NCBI GenBank assembly: GCA_965115815.1
Contig: OZ220465.1
Coordinates: 3,906,001-3,970,000 of the forward strand
Direction: 5' to 3'
DNA length: 64,000 nt
Origin: VXPW01 sp965115815
GTDB taxonomy: Bacteria > Pseudomonadota > Alphaproteobacteria > TMED109
Shown: positions 46,680-56,768 of the stretch, piece after piece
Position numbering within the stretch: the first letter of the stretch is position 1
Layout of the letters: every line of letters starts with the position of its first letter
Made by a program: the position numbers and the translations under genes
Notes under the pieces: generated by a model
What the model saw: the letters and a program-made list of their open reading frames with translations, nothing else
Told to the model about the DNA's origin: nothing
The model's database searches: none

Positions 46680-47580
46680 ATGACGCAACGCCAGTACCGC
46701 ACTCTCTCCAAACGTATCGTCGACAGTCTCCCCGTCGATGGCAGGGATACCGTCTACTGGGACCGCGAGCTGCCCGGTTTCGGCCTGCGCGTCTACGCGA
46801 GCGGCAAGAAGGTCTTCGTCGTCCAGACGCGAGCCTTTGGCCGTTCCAGGCGCGTGACCCTCGGCGAGCACGGCAACCCGCTCTCCGCCGACCGGGCCCG
46901 CAAGGAGGCCGCCGAGGTCATCGTCCGCATCAAGACGGGGCAGCCGCCGGTTCCGCAGGACCCGGCCAACAATCCCACCGTCGCCGACCTCGCGGACCGC
47001 TACTTCCGCGAACATGTCGAGATGCACTGCAAGCCGGCCACCGTCTCCCACTACCGGATCATGCTGTGCAAGCACATCGTGCCCGCACTCGGCGGACGTC
47101 TCGTCGCCGAGGTCGGGCACAGGGACATCCTGCGCTTCCACGACGCGCTGCATCACAGCCCCAGTGTCGCCAACCGGGCGGCCGACATTCTGGTCAAGAT
47201 GTTCAATCTGGCCGACGAGTGGGGCTGGTGTCCCTCGGGGCGCAACCCGGCCCGGAGCGTGCCCCGTTTCAGGGCCGAGAAGCACGAGCGCTTCCTCACC
47301 CGCGAGGAACTCTCCCGGCTCGGCGAGGCGCTCAGGGCCGCGCCCGCCGAGCGCCGGGCGCCCCCCATGCGCCGGCCGCCATCTACCTTCTCGTGCTGAC
47401 CGGATGCCGGCGCAACGAGATCCTCGGCCTGCGGTGGGACGACCTCAACTTCGACACCGGCGAGATACGGCTGCGCGACTCCAAGACTGGCGCGCGGATG
47501 GCGCCGATGCCGGCAAGGGTGGCCGCAGTGTTCGCCGGCCTTCCCCGCACGCCCGGCAATCCCTGGGTCTTCCCCGGCAG
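46680..47580 (+). pseudogene. Tyrosine-recombinase integrase, frameshifted and cut off by IS copy C
   Basis: A phage/island-type integrase. An N-terminal arm-binding domain (LPGFGLRVYASGKKVFVVQT, RRVTLGEHGNPLSADRARKE) and a core-binding domain (TVADLADRYFREHVEMHCKP) precede the start of the catalytic domain (FLTREELSRLGEAL). One C missing in a C run near 47363 shifts the frame, and IYLLVLTGCRRNEILGLRWD, with the first catalytic Arg, continues in the other frame to NPWVFPGR. There the IS begins. The C-terminal catalytic R, H and Y residues are absent, also beyond the IS. Confidence 0.88.
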
Positions 47581-47800
47581 GTATCTAGTGCCCGCCCGAA
47601 AATGCCCCTTTCGGATGGTCTGCCGGCGCAATTGCGGGTTGGGACCCTCCCTCGGTGCCCCGTCCGCTCGGTTTCCGGGGGGATTTCTGCCGATGGGCAG
47701 CGGTATCCGGGCTTGTCCCGCCGCGAATCCGGCTGCCGGGGCGAGCGGCTCCGTTCCCGCCTCCGGCGGGCTTCGCGGATGGGGTGGAAGGAAGCCGCCG

Positions 47801-49714
<1,914 letters not shown>

Positions 49715-49851
49715 TCTCCCGAAGATTCCCGAATCCCGCGCGATTTTCCGGCCCCAGCGGCCGATTCCCGGCCCACAGAGGGATTCTTCACCCCTTCAAT
49801 AGCACACTTCTATCACTGGAGTCAACTGGTTGTACTTTTTCGGGCGGGCAC

Positions 49852-50017
49852 TATCTACTCACCCCCCCTACTGATGACGAATCGTTTTTCCTGACGGGTT
49901 CGGATCCGGCATTTTCCCTTGCCCCTTTAACTCGCTCGCGGCCGATGACCGGAGGTGCGTGTTCCGGCTGACAAGAAGCGGATCGATCTTCGTCATCAGT
50001 AGGGGGGTGAGTAGATA
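49852..50017. repeat. Inverted-repeat module of IS copy C (166 bp)
   Basis: Reverse complement of the module in copies A and B and nearly identical to both (differences are a few single bases and C/G run lengths), although the adjacent transposase genes are much more diverged. Confidence 0.8.
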
Positions 50018-50197
50018 CGAAACAGGTTCCTACCGTCCGCACATAAACTCCCTTCATCGCCACCACGGGCATGATCGTCATCTGAGACGGGTGTGGGAAA
50101 GGAGGGCGGATCGCAACGAAGTCCGCATTTGCGAAGACCGCCATAAGGGAGCCGTTGTCGATCTCGAGCTGCCCATCGGTCGGTGAACCGACAGCAA

Positions 50198-50656
50198 TCA
50201 GTCCCGAACGAGCGACGATTGAATGCGGTGGAAATCCTCGATCACGGTCGGGAGGTTGATGCCCGCGTGGCGCAGATCGCCGTGCGCAATCTGGTTGCGC
50301 ACCTGGTAGAGCTCCAAGGTCCGCTTCCACTCGTCGCTGCTCCGGTCGAGCACGAGCGTCAGGCGGTTCCTGAAGCTGAGCCTCGGGTTGTCCTCGTCGT
50401 ACACGCTCCACGCCCGCCGGTGCCGCCAGTCCTCGTGCGACTTCCCGAGACGGATCGCGTCGCGGCAGGCATCGTCGATGTCCGCTTCCAACTGGCCCCA
50501 GGCCAGCACGAAGTACGCCTGCTCGTTCAGCGTCTGCTGGCATTCGACACGATCGCGCTCGCCGGCCTCGCCGGCGGCGTCGTGTCGCTCACGCAGGTCT
50601 TCCAGTGAATTGTCGACCTGCTGAAACAGGGCGGCAATGGCGTCGAGATCGGTCAC
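50198..50656 (-). CDS. HEPN-like protein, downstream member of a coupled pair
   Basis: 152 residues, mostly helical (ALFQQVDNSLEDLRERHDAA; AYFVLAWGQLEADIDDACRD; WKRTLELYQVRNQIAHGDLR). The RNQIAH segment fits the R-x4-H motif of HEPN RNases. GTG 50656 overlaps the stop of the upstream gene (GTGA), a strong sign of a functional pair such as toxin-antitoxin or small defence module. The toxin role is inference; some HEPN proteins are not nucleases. Confidence 0.6.
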   Translation of the reverse strand: MTDLDAIAALFQQVDNSLEDLRERHDAAGEAGERDRVECQQTLNEQAYFVLAWGQLEADIDDACRDAIRLGKSHEDWRHRRAWSVYDEDNPRLSFRNRLTLVLDRSSDEWKRTLELYQVRNQIAHGDLRHAGINLPTVIEDFHRIQSSLVRD

Positions 50657-51090
50657 CGCAGGATGCGCTTCAGCCAGTCTTCGCTGACCGCCTCGCGGTC
50701 GCACCGGTGCTCGGCGGGGGCGGCCTGCCAGTCCGGCGCCTCGAAACTCTCCGCCATGTCGACCATCAGGTAGCGGCACCCGTCGCGCTTCAGATCTACG
50801 CGGCCGTTGCTGCCGATGATCCACAGACCGCGCGGGACGAACCTCGCCACATGACCTGCGCCGTCCCGGAGCTCGAGAGTCGGCATCCGCTTCGCGGCGA
50901 CGCCGAACCTGCGCATCAGCTCCTCGTGCATGAGCACGGGTGCGCCCTCGCGGGCCTCCCACCCGTCCGGCAGCCAGCCACCGACCGCGGCGAAGAGCCC
51001 GTTCAGGCGCTCTTCCCAGTCATCGACGCGGCGGCGTACGTGCTGCGCGTCGATGGTTTCGCTCGTGACGTCTTCGAGAACCGTGCCCAT
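50653..51090 (-). CDS. Unknown protein, upstream partner of the HEPN-like gene
   Basis: 145 residues starting MGTVLEDVTSETIDAQHVRR at 51090, with a GGAAAGGTGG site shortly upstream. The middle reads VLMHEELMRRFGVAAKRMPT and ARFVPRGLWIIGSNGRVDLK, then MVDMAESFEAPDW. No domain is recognised. An alternative start at 51132 would add 14 residues. The tight overlap with the HEPN gene suggests that it controls or cooperates with it. Confidence 0.55.
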   Translation of the reverse strand: MGTVLEDVTSETIDAQHVRRRVDDWEERLNGLFAAVGGWLPDGWEAREGAPVLMHEELMRRFGVAAKRMPTLELRDGAGHVARFVPRGLWIIGSNGRVDLKRDGCRYLMVDMAESFEAPDWQAAPAEHRCDREAVSEDWLKRILR

Positions 51091-51164
51091 CGAACCGTTC
51101 CACCTTTCCGCTCGCCCGGTCGGGCCGTTCATTATCCGCGCCGCGACGGCGCCTGAACACCTTA

Positions 51165-51347
51165 GAGCCTGTACGGAAACTATTGAGCGGCCCCGATTCT
51201 GGCCGCTCGTGCAAAGTATCGGCGTCGGAGAGACCGCTTCGAAAGCAATCTGACAGATGTGGAATGGGCTTGTCTGATCCCGATGTACTCTCCAGCCACA
51301 TCGCAGATACCATAATCGGGGCCGCTCCATAGTTTCCGCACAGGCTC
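51165..51347. mobile_element. MITE-2 copy b, 183 bp, TTA target duplication (intact)
   Basis: Ends GAGCCTGTACGGAAACTATT and, inverted, GAGCCTGTGCGGAAACTATG; TTA on both sides (51162-51164, 51348-51350). It is the same size as copy a after removal of its nested IS. It sits just upstream of the HEPN gene pair, where it could affect transcription. Confidence 0.88.
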
Positions 51348-51443
51348 TTATACGGAGCACCGGGCGGCGTTTCAATCTCGCGCCACCCGCGGGCGCTGGC
51401 TCCAATCCTCCGCTCCGGTTCCGCCGCCGCGGGCACAGACACA

Positions 51444-51880
51444 TCAGAGCCCGAGCCCGCGATCGACGCCCTTCGCTGCGCCGTCCCGTTCCATCCCGGG
51501 CACCTTGTCCCGCTCCCGCGACGCGGCCCCGTCGATCTCTCGCCCGGCGCTCCGGCCCGCCTCCAGTCCCGCCTCCCGGCCCTTCGCCCGCTCCGGCTCG
51601 ACCGCTTCGAGCGCCGCGATCCGCTCGCCGGTGACGGCTTCGATCTGTTCCTTGAGCGCCGCCTTGTCGTCGGTGACCTGTTCTGCCTTGTCGCGCGCGC
51701 GGGATATCTCGACGTAGAAGCTCTTCTGCGTGGTCAGATGCGGATGGTTCGCCTCCATCGCCGCGATCACGGTGTCCACGGTCTTGCCCTGGAACGCGTG
51801 CACGGTCGAGGCCTAGGCGCGGTCGACGTGGCGAAGCTGCGAGTCGCCCGCGTTCAGAGCCGGGTAGGAGGGGTCGTTGC
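51444..51880 (-). pseudogene. C-terminal fragment of a MobF/TraA-type conjugative relaxase-helicase
   Basis: From the 5' side the frame reads LNAGDSQLRHVDRA, stop, ASTVHAFQGKTVDTVIAAME, NHPHLTTQKSFYVEISRARD and DDKAALKEQIEAVTGERIAA, then a polar tail. This is the end of the second RecA domain (motif VI region, YVEISRARD) of TrwC/TraI/TraA-like relaxases. The in-frame TAG at about 51814-51816 replaces the expected Tyr codon of RAYASTVHAF. The upstream part is cut off by the group II intron-like sequences. It shows that a conjugative element once occupied this region. Confidence 0.8.
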
Positions 51881-51896
51881 CGAGCCCCTCCCCCCA

Positions 51897-52626
51897 GTTA
51901 CGGTAGGAATGCGCAGTACTGCGCACCCCCCGCACAGATCCGGACCTGGACGTTCATCCATCCGGCTCCTACCTCGGGTGCTTGACGGCAAACCGCGGAT
52001 CCGGCCATGGGCGGCGGAGGATTGCGCACGACCCAGAACTCTCGGTCCTGCGCTCCCGTCGCTTCCGGTCGAACCTTGCGGCTTTCCGGATCCGGTCCGC
52101 CGCCTGAGGCACGCGTACCCGACACTGCGTTCGGCGCGTGCTTTGGCGTCCCGAATTCCCCTTGGTTGGGGCCCTTTCCTCCAGCCACTCCGCAGGAGCT
52201 GACGCTCCCTGGTTCGTCGCCTTCCCAGGTCGTACGGCCCCATCCGACTTCTTCCAGCCGTTCGTCCTAGGCTTCGGTTTTCTCCTTCCCTACGCGGTCC
52301 CGCCACGATCGGCGGGACCGCTTGAAGATCTCCCAGGGTCCCAACCGAAGACGTACGGACGTGTAGGGGTTCTCGGACACCGCGGGGCGCGCCGGCATCT
52401 CACCCAATCGATGCCTGCGATGGTGCCTTCGGCCGATCGGAAAACCTCGGCACCCCGGATCCTCGTCTTTTCGGTGCTCATTAGCCCCACCCATCCGCAC
52501 CGCTGCCGACGCTTCGCCTGCCCCCTCACGGGAACCGACGCACGGCTCGCGGAGAAACGCGGTTTGGGTACTCCTTCGTTCCAGGGGACTTTCACCCCCT
52601 GTCTTCTGCCCGTTCGCCTGGCACAC
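51897..52626 (-). mobile_element. ORF-less group II intron-like element, copy 1
   Basis: Read on the minus strand it starts GTGTGCCAGGCGAACGGGCA, followed by GGGGGTGAAAGTCCCC, both typical of the 5' end of bacterial group II introns. Near the 3' end is a domain-V-like hairpin with stem GAGCCGGAT / GTCCGGATC, then a domain-VI-like hairpin (GGTGCGCAGTACTGCGC), ending CCTACCGTAAC. No reverse transcriptase is encoded in its 730 bases. It joins directly to copy 2. The family assignment rests on these motifs; no folding was run. Confidence 0.6.
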
Positions 52627-53357
52627 GTTACGGTAGGAATGCGCATTCCTGCGCACCCCCCGCGCAGATCCGGACATGGACGTTCATCCATCCGGCTCCT
52701 ACCTCGGGTGCTTGACGGCAAACCGCGGATCCGGCCATGGGCGGCGGAGGATTGCGCGCGACCCAGAACTCTCGGTCCTGCGCTCCCGTCGCTTCCGGTC
52801 GAACCGTGCGGCGTTCCGGATCCGGTCCGCCGCCTGAGGCACGCGTACCCGACACTGCGTTCGGCGCGTGCTTTGGCGTCCCGAATTCCCCTTGGTTGGG
52901 GCCCTTTCCTCCAGCCACTCCGCAGGAGCTGACGCTCCCTGATTCGTCGCCTTCCCAGGTCGTACGGCCCCATCCAACTTCTTCAAGCCGTTCGTCCTAG
53001 GCTTCGGTTTTCTCCTTCCCTACACGGTCCCGCCACGATCGGCGGGACCGCTTGAAGATCTCCCAGGGTCCCAACCGAAGACGTACGGACGTGTAGGGGT
53101 TCTCGGACACCGCGGGGCTCGCCAGGCATCTCACCACATCGATGCCTGCGATGGTGCCTTCGGCCGATCGGAACACCTCGGCACCCCGGATCCTTGTCTT
53201 TTCGGTGCTCCTTAGCCCCACCCATCCGCGCCGCTGCCGACGCTTCGCCTGCCCCCTCACGGGAACCGACGCACGGCTCGCGGAGAAACGCGGTTTGGTT
53301 CCTCCTTCGTTCCAGGGGACTCTCACCCCCTGTCTTCTGCCAGTTCGCCTGGCACAC
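52627..53357 (-). mobile_element. ORF-less group II intron-like element, copy 2
   Basis: 731 bases, nearly identical to copy 1 and immediately upstream of it, with the same start (GTGTGCCAGGCGAAC), GGTGAGAGTCCCC and the same 3' region (domain-V-like hairpin at 52667-52698). Its 5' side abuts a canonical 34-nt domain V (53360-53393) that belongs to the decayed intron with the reverse transcriptase fragment. Confidence 0.6.
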
Positions 53358-53733
53358 CCGATCCGGACGTGCCCGCATTCGGGCATCCGGTTCCGTACAG
53401 GACCGGTTCGCTCAAGCGGTCCCGTATCCGTGCACGATCTTGGCCGTCGGCATGCCGGGCATCCTTCTCCAGGACGCCCGCCCGCAGCCATGGGTTGATC
53501 CTGCGACGGATGACACCGTCCTTGATCCACAGGTCCAGAAAGGCGCGGAGTTCCCGATGCGGGATGCTGTCGAGATCCTTCGACACCTCCGCATCGATCA
53601 CCCCGCGCTTCTTCTTCGCCTGCGCGGCGATCCACTGTCGTTCCGTGGACGGGTTGGAAGCTCTCCGTGTCTCTTCCACCGTTTCCCTCCAGGGGTTCGG
53701 TTCCTGCAGCACGCCCCTTCCCTCCAGCGGCAC
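53358..53733 (-). pseudogene. Group II intron reverse transcriptase fragment with adjacent domain V
   Basis: The frame contains KKKRGVIDAEVSKDLDSIPH, LRAFLDLWIKDGVIRRRI and NPWLRAGVLEKD, the RT motif (V/I)(L/I)DADI..FFD region of intron-encoded proteins with the two catalytic motif residues already altered (DAEVSKDLDS). Directly after it, 53360-53393 folds as an ideal domain V (GAACCGGAT / GTCCGGATC outer stem, GCCCG-AATG-CGGGC inner stem), though the catalytic AGC is AAC. The remainder of the reverse transcriptase (YADD region) is missing, so the intron is deleted internally. Confidence 0.65.
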
Positions 53734-54198
53734 CCGGTGGACCCGGTTCCCCGCCTTCGCCGGTACTAGGAGCGAGCTACGACTTCCGGTTTCCGTCTGG
53801 CCTTCGGCTCATGGGTTTCGCCAACCGGCTCCGCAGGCTCGACCTGCGGGCAGAAACCGGATCTCCCAGGTTCCCTGGCAAGCCCTCCCGCGGCTTTGCG
53901 TCGTTCTCTGACCCCGGACGGTCCATTGCGCCTTGCCCCTACACGCGGCACTCCGGTGCGGCCCCCACTGCTTGAAAGATGAAGGCACCGACGTTGCGGA
54001 GTACGAGGCTCCATCGCGACGCTTCGCCGCCCGCTGTGTCCGCTTCACGACGTGCGGTACCGCACGCCCTGCCACACTCGCTCCCGGCTGGCGGGCGCAC
54101 CTTTGCCGGGCGGGGGTCGAACCCGCAGGCTTGCGACGAAAGGTTTCAACCTACGTCCTGGTTTCCCCCTCTCCAGGGCTTGGCCTGGCGCAATCGTG
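53734..54198. other. No gene seen between intron fragment and IS630 relic
   Basis: No recognisable protein on either strand. The segment probably is non-coding remnant of mobile elements, but I cannot place it. Confidence 0.35.
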
Positions 54199-54444
54199 CT
54201 TCCTGCCCGGAGGGTGGGCCAAGATCCACTCCGGTCCCCGCGCCGAACACCGGCAGGCAGGCTCGGTTCCCGGAAACCGGATTCGTCCGACCCCCAAGAG
54301 AGCGTGAGCGCCTGCACGTTCGGCATCGGGTCGGTGGGGATGAACCAGAGAGCGCCGTACCGATCGGGCGCCCACGCGTGCCGACACGCACCGACACGGA
54401 AATCTTGCCTGAATACTGTCGTCAGTTCAACGTTTCCATACTAC
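54199..54444 (-). mobile_element. Truncated right end of the IS630 element
   Basis: Matches about 31875-32125 of the complete IS630 copy, including CGGAAATCTTGCC, GTCAGTTCAACGTTTCC and the terminal ACTAC next to TA. The transposase start codon is mutated (ccatgatcc to ccaagatcc), and nothing of the transposase gene body remains. Confidence 0.85.
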
Positions 54445-54926
54445 TAGGGCTCGCCGCAACTCAGGCACGTGCGCTGCGATGCCGGGGGATCCTGGCGCTC
54501 GTGTTTCTCCTCGAGCTTCGGACGCGGGGTGAGCCCGTGGCCGCTCTTGCCAAGTTGCTGCCCCCGCGGGTTCCCGGTGCCTTCCTTCTTCTGCTTCTCG
54601 CTCTTCGACCCGAAGCGCGCCTTCGCGTGCTGGGCACGCGTCCCGCGCAGCTTCGCCCGCTCGCGCTCCGGTTCAGCGTTCGGGCGCTTCAGAGCGTCCC
54701 GTTCCCGCTCCAGCGCCTCCGCCAGGGCCTGCCCTTGCATCGCCTCCCGGCGAACCGTCTTCACCTCCGCACAAGCCGCCTTGAGCGGATGACGAGTGCG
54801 GTCGAAAGGAAACTTCCATGTGCCCGCACGGGCACGGGCAGCCATCTCCACACCGCGCAAAGCACGCATGCCCGCTTCGGCCGCATCCGCACGGACCCGT
54901 TCCGCCTCATGGAGCGCCCACCCCAA
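54444..54926 (-). pseudogene. N-terminal fragment of an IS66-like transposase
   Basis: 160 residues: a coiled-coil zone (ALAEALERERDALKRPNAEP) and then ARFGSKSEKQKKEGTGNPRG, GQQLGKSGHG and the start of a zinc-finger-like QRTCLSCGEP. The order leucine/Arg-rich coil, FGSKSEK, GQQ.GK.GHG, C..CG is that of IS66-type TnpC proteins and relatives. The frame is cut at the TA where the IS630 end begins, so that element inserted into it and most of both was then lost. Confidence 0.6.
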
Positions 54927-55466
54927 TCAGGCGCCTCGCAGGACAAGGCCGCGGGCGCCCGACATAGGCCGTCGCCACCTCCCGTCCGTGGCTGTGCCGC
55001 GCCGCACGTCCCGTCGAAAGACTCCATGGCTTCGATCATGTACGAGAGCGGACGAAGTAGCCAGCCTTTGGTTGGCAGATCCTCAGAACAACCGGAACCA
55101 ACCAGAATCAGCCATCACCGCGTGACCGAACGCTTACCATGAGTTGGGCGCAAGCCGAAAGGTCGCCGACCTCCGGTGTATCCAGCACCACGCACGAATC
55201 CGGGCCCGGCGTTGTCGGGCGCCATGCCCCAGGGCAAGCGGCGTGCAGTGCGGGCGGCGTCCAGGCGGCAGAGACGGAGGGAAGGCGACGGAAGAAGGGG
55301 GAGCAGTTCCCAACGATCCATGATCAACAGGGATGCGCAGCTACGCGACCTTTGCAATCCCCAGAAACAGAGCCTTCACAATGGCAAGAACCCTTGATGG
55401 GCTGCAGCGGGCCGCCGGATCCGCCCCCGAGGGCAAGCAGGATTTCCTTGATGCGAAACCTCCGTC
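54927..55466. other. No gene seen between the IS relics and the secretion operon
   Basis: Short frames only. The stretch 55300-55440 is less GC-rich. The secretion genes end here, reading toward this spacer. Confidence 0.4.
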
Positions 55467-56768
55467 TCACTCCTCGCGGAAGGCATGGCGGATATAGTCG
55501 GTAAAGGGATCGAGGAGGAAGGCGATCGGGGTCCGGGCCCGGGTTCGGATGAACGCCTCCACCGGCATGCCGGGCACGATGCCGCGTGCTTGGGCCTCGG
55601 CCTCGGACTCCTCGGTCAGTTCCACCTCGGCGGTGTAGAACCGGGCGCCGCTGGCCTCGTCGACCAGCGCGTCGGCCGAGACGGTATGAACTCGTCCGGT
55701 GAACTCCGGAGCGTTGCGAAGATTGAACGCGGGAAACATCACCGTCACCTCCTGCCCGACCCGCACCTCGTCGATCTGGGCCGCATCGACCCGGACTCTG
55801 GGCACCAGGGGCACTCCCTCGGGGACGATTGCCGCCACTTCCGCCCCCGCCGGGATCACGCCCCCCACGGTGAACACCTTGAGGCCGTGCACCACGCCCG
55901 TCATCGGTGCCCGCAACACGCGTCTCTCGAGACGATTCTCCACCACGCGGAGGCGTTCGGCGAGTTCCGCTTCGCGCGGCTGCAATTCGCGCATCTCGCC
56001 CTGCGCCTTCTCCCGCCGTTCCGCCAAGATGCGCAGCCGCTCGATTTCGTAGGACGCCAGCGTGCTCCGGCTCCGAGCGACCTCCGCTTCCAGTTCGCCG
56101 AGGGTGCCCTTGAGACGTGCCTCTTCCCGACGCAGCCGCAGAACCTCCGGCTTCGGGATCAGATTCTGCTCGAGCAGGGCTTCCTTGTCGCGGACCTCCG
56201 CGCTGACGAGATTCAGCTGATCCTGGGTAGCCGCTGTCTGCAGTTGCAGCCCTTCGATATAGGCCGCGGCCTGGATCTTGCGCTCCTCGATCTGGGCGAC
56301 GGTCTGCATCAGCGATTCCCGGCCGGTTTCGAACAGGGTACGCTCGTCGCTCAGCAGGGCGGTCAGCACCGGGTTGTTCACGGCGTCGTCCGTGTCCCGG
56401 AACACCACCTCATCGCGAGACCGGGCCTCAGCCGCAAGACGGTCGATGCGCGCCCGCGCCTCCTGCAGCTGCCGCGTCAGAAGCACCTTCTCCGACACCA
56501 AGTCGTCGGCGTCGAGCTCCAGAATGGCCGCCCCTGCCTCGACCCGATCGCCGTCGCGCACCGGAAGGGCCGCCACGGTTCCGCCGTCAGGGTGCTGGAT
56601 CGCTTGGCGTCGCGCTTCCACCTCAACACTGCCCGGCGCGATCACCGCGCCGTGGATTTCCGTCACCGAGGCCCACGCCACCGCTCCCGCGAACCCGATG
56701 CCGAGCACCAGCAGGCCCATTCGGACCGGGCCGCCGGTCGGCCAAGTGCTGCGCGGGGCCTCAGGCAC
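55467..56768 (-). CDS. Type I secretion membrane-fusion protein (HlyD/PrtE-like)
   Basis: 433 residues. The periplasmic adaptor joins the inner-membrane ABC exporter to an outer-membrane TolC channel. A short cytoplasmic N-terminus and one membrane helix (MGLLVLGIGFAGAVAWASVT) are followed by the lipoyl/beta-barrel half (GSVEVEARRQAIQHPDGGTV), a long coiled-coil hairpin (about residues 90-280), and the second half with RAPMTGVVHGLKVFTVGGVI and GMPVEAFIRT near the C-terminus. It overlaps the ABC exporter gene by eight bases. No TolC or RTX substrate gene is in the window. Confidence 0.93.
   Translation of the reverse strand: MPEAPRSTWPTGGPVRMGLLVLGIGFAGAVAWASVTEIHGAVIAPGSVEVEARRQAIQHPDGGTVAALPVRDGDRVEAGAAILELDADDLVSEKVLLTRQLQEARARIDRLAAEARSRDEVVFRDTDDAVNNPVLTALLSDERTLFETGRESLMQTVAQIEERKIQAAAYIEGLQLQTAATQDQLNLVSAEVRDKEALLEQNLIPKPEVLRLRREEARLKGTLGELEAEVARSRSTLASYEIERLRILAERREKAQGEMRELQPREAELAERLRVVENRLERRVLRAPMTGVVHGLKVFTVGGVIPAGAEVAAIVPEGVPLVPRVRVDAAQIDEVRVGQEVTVMFPAFNLRNAPEFTGRVHTVSADALVDEASGARFYTAEVELTEESEAEAQARGIVPGMPVEAFIRTRARTPIAFLLDPFTDYIRHAFREE

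Noticed and set aside
50653..51090. Minimal nucleotidyltransferase partner of the HEPN gene (IIGSNGRVDLK resembles GSxxxxD)
   Set aside because: The expected DxD metal-binding pair is not found at the right distance, so I leave it as unknown.
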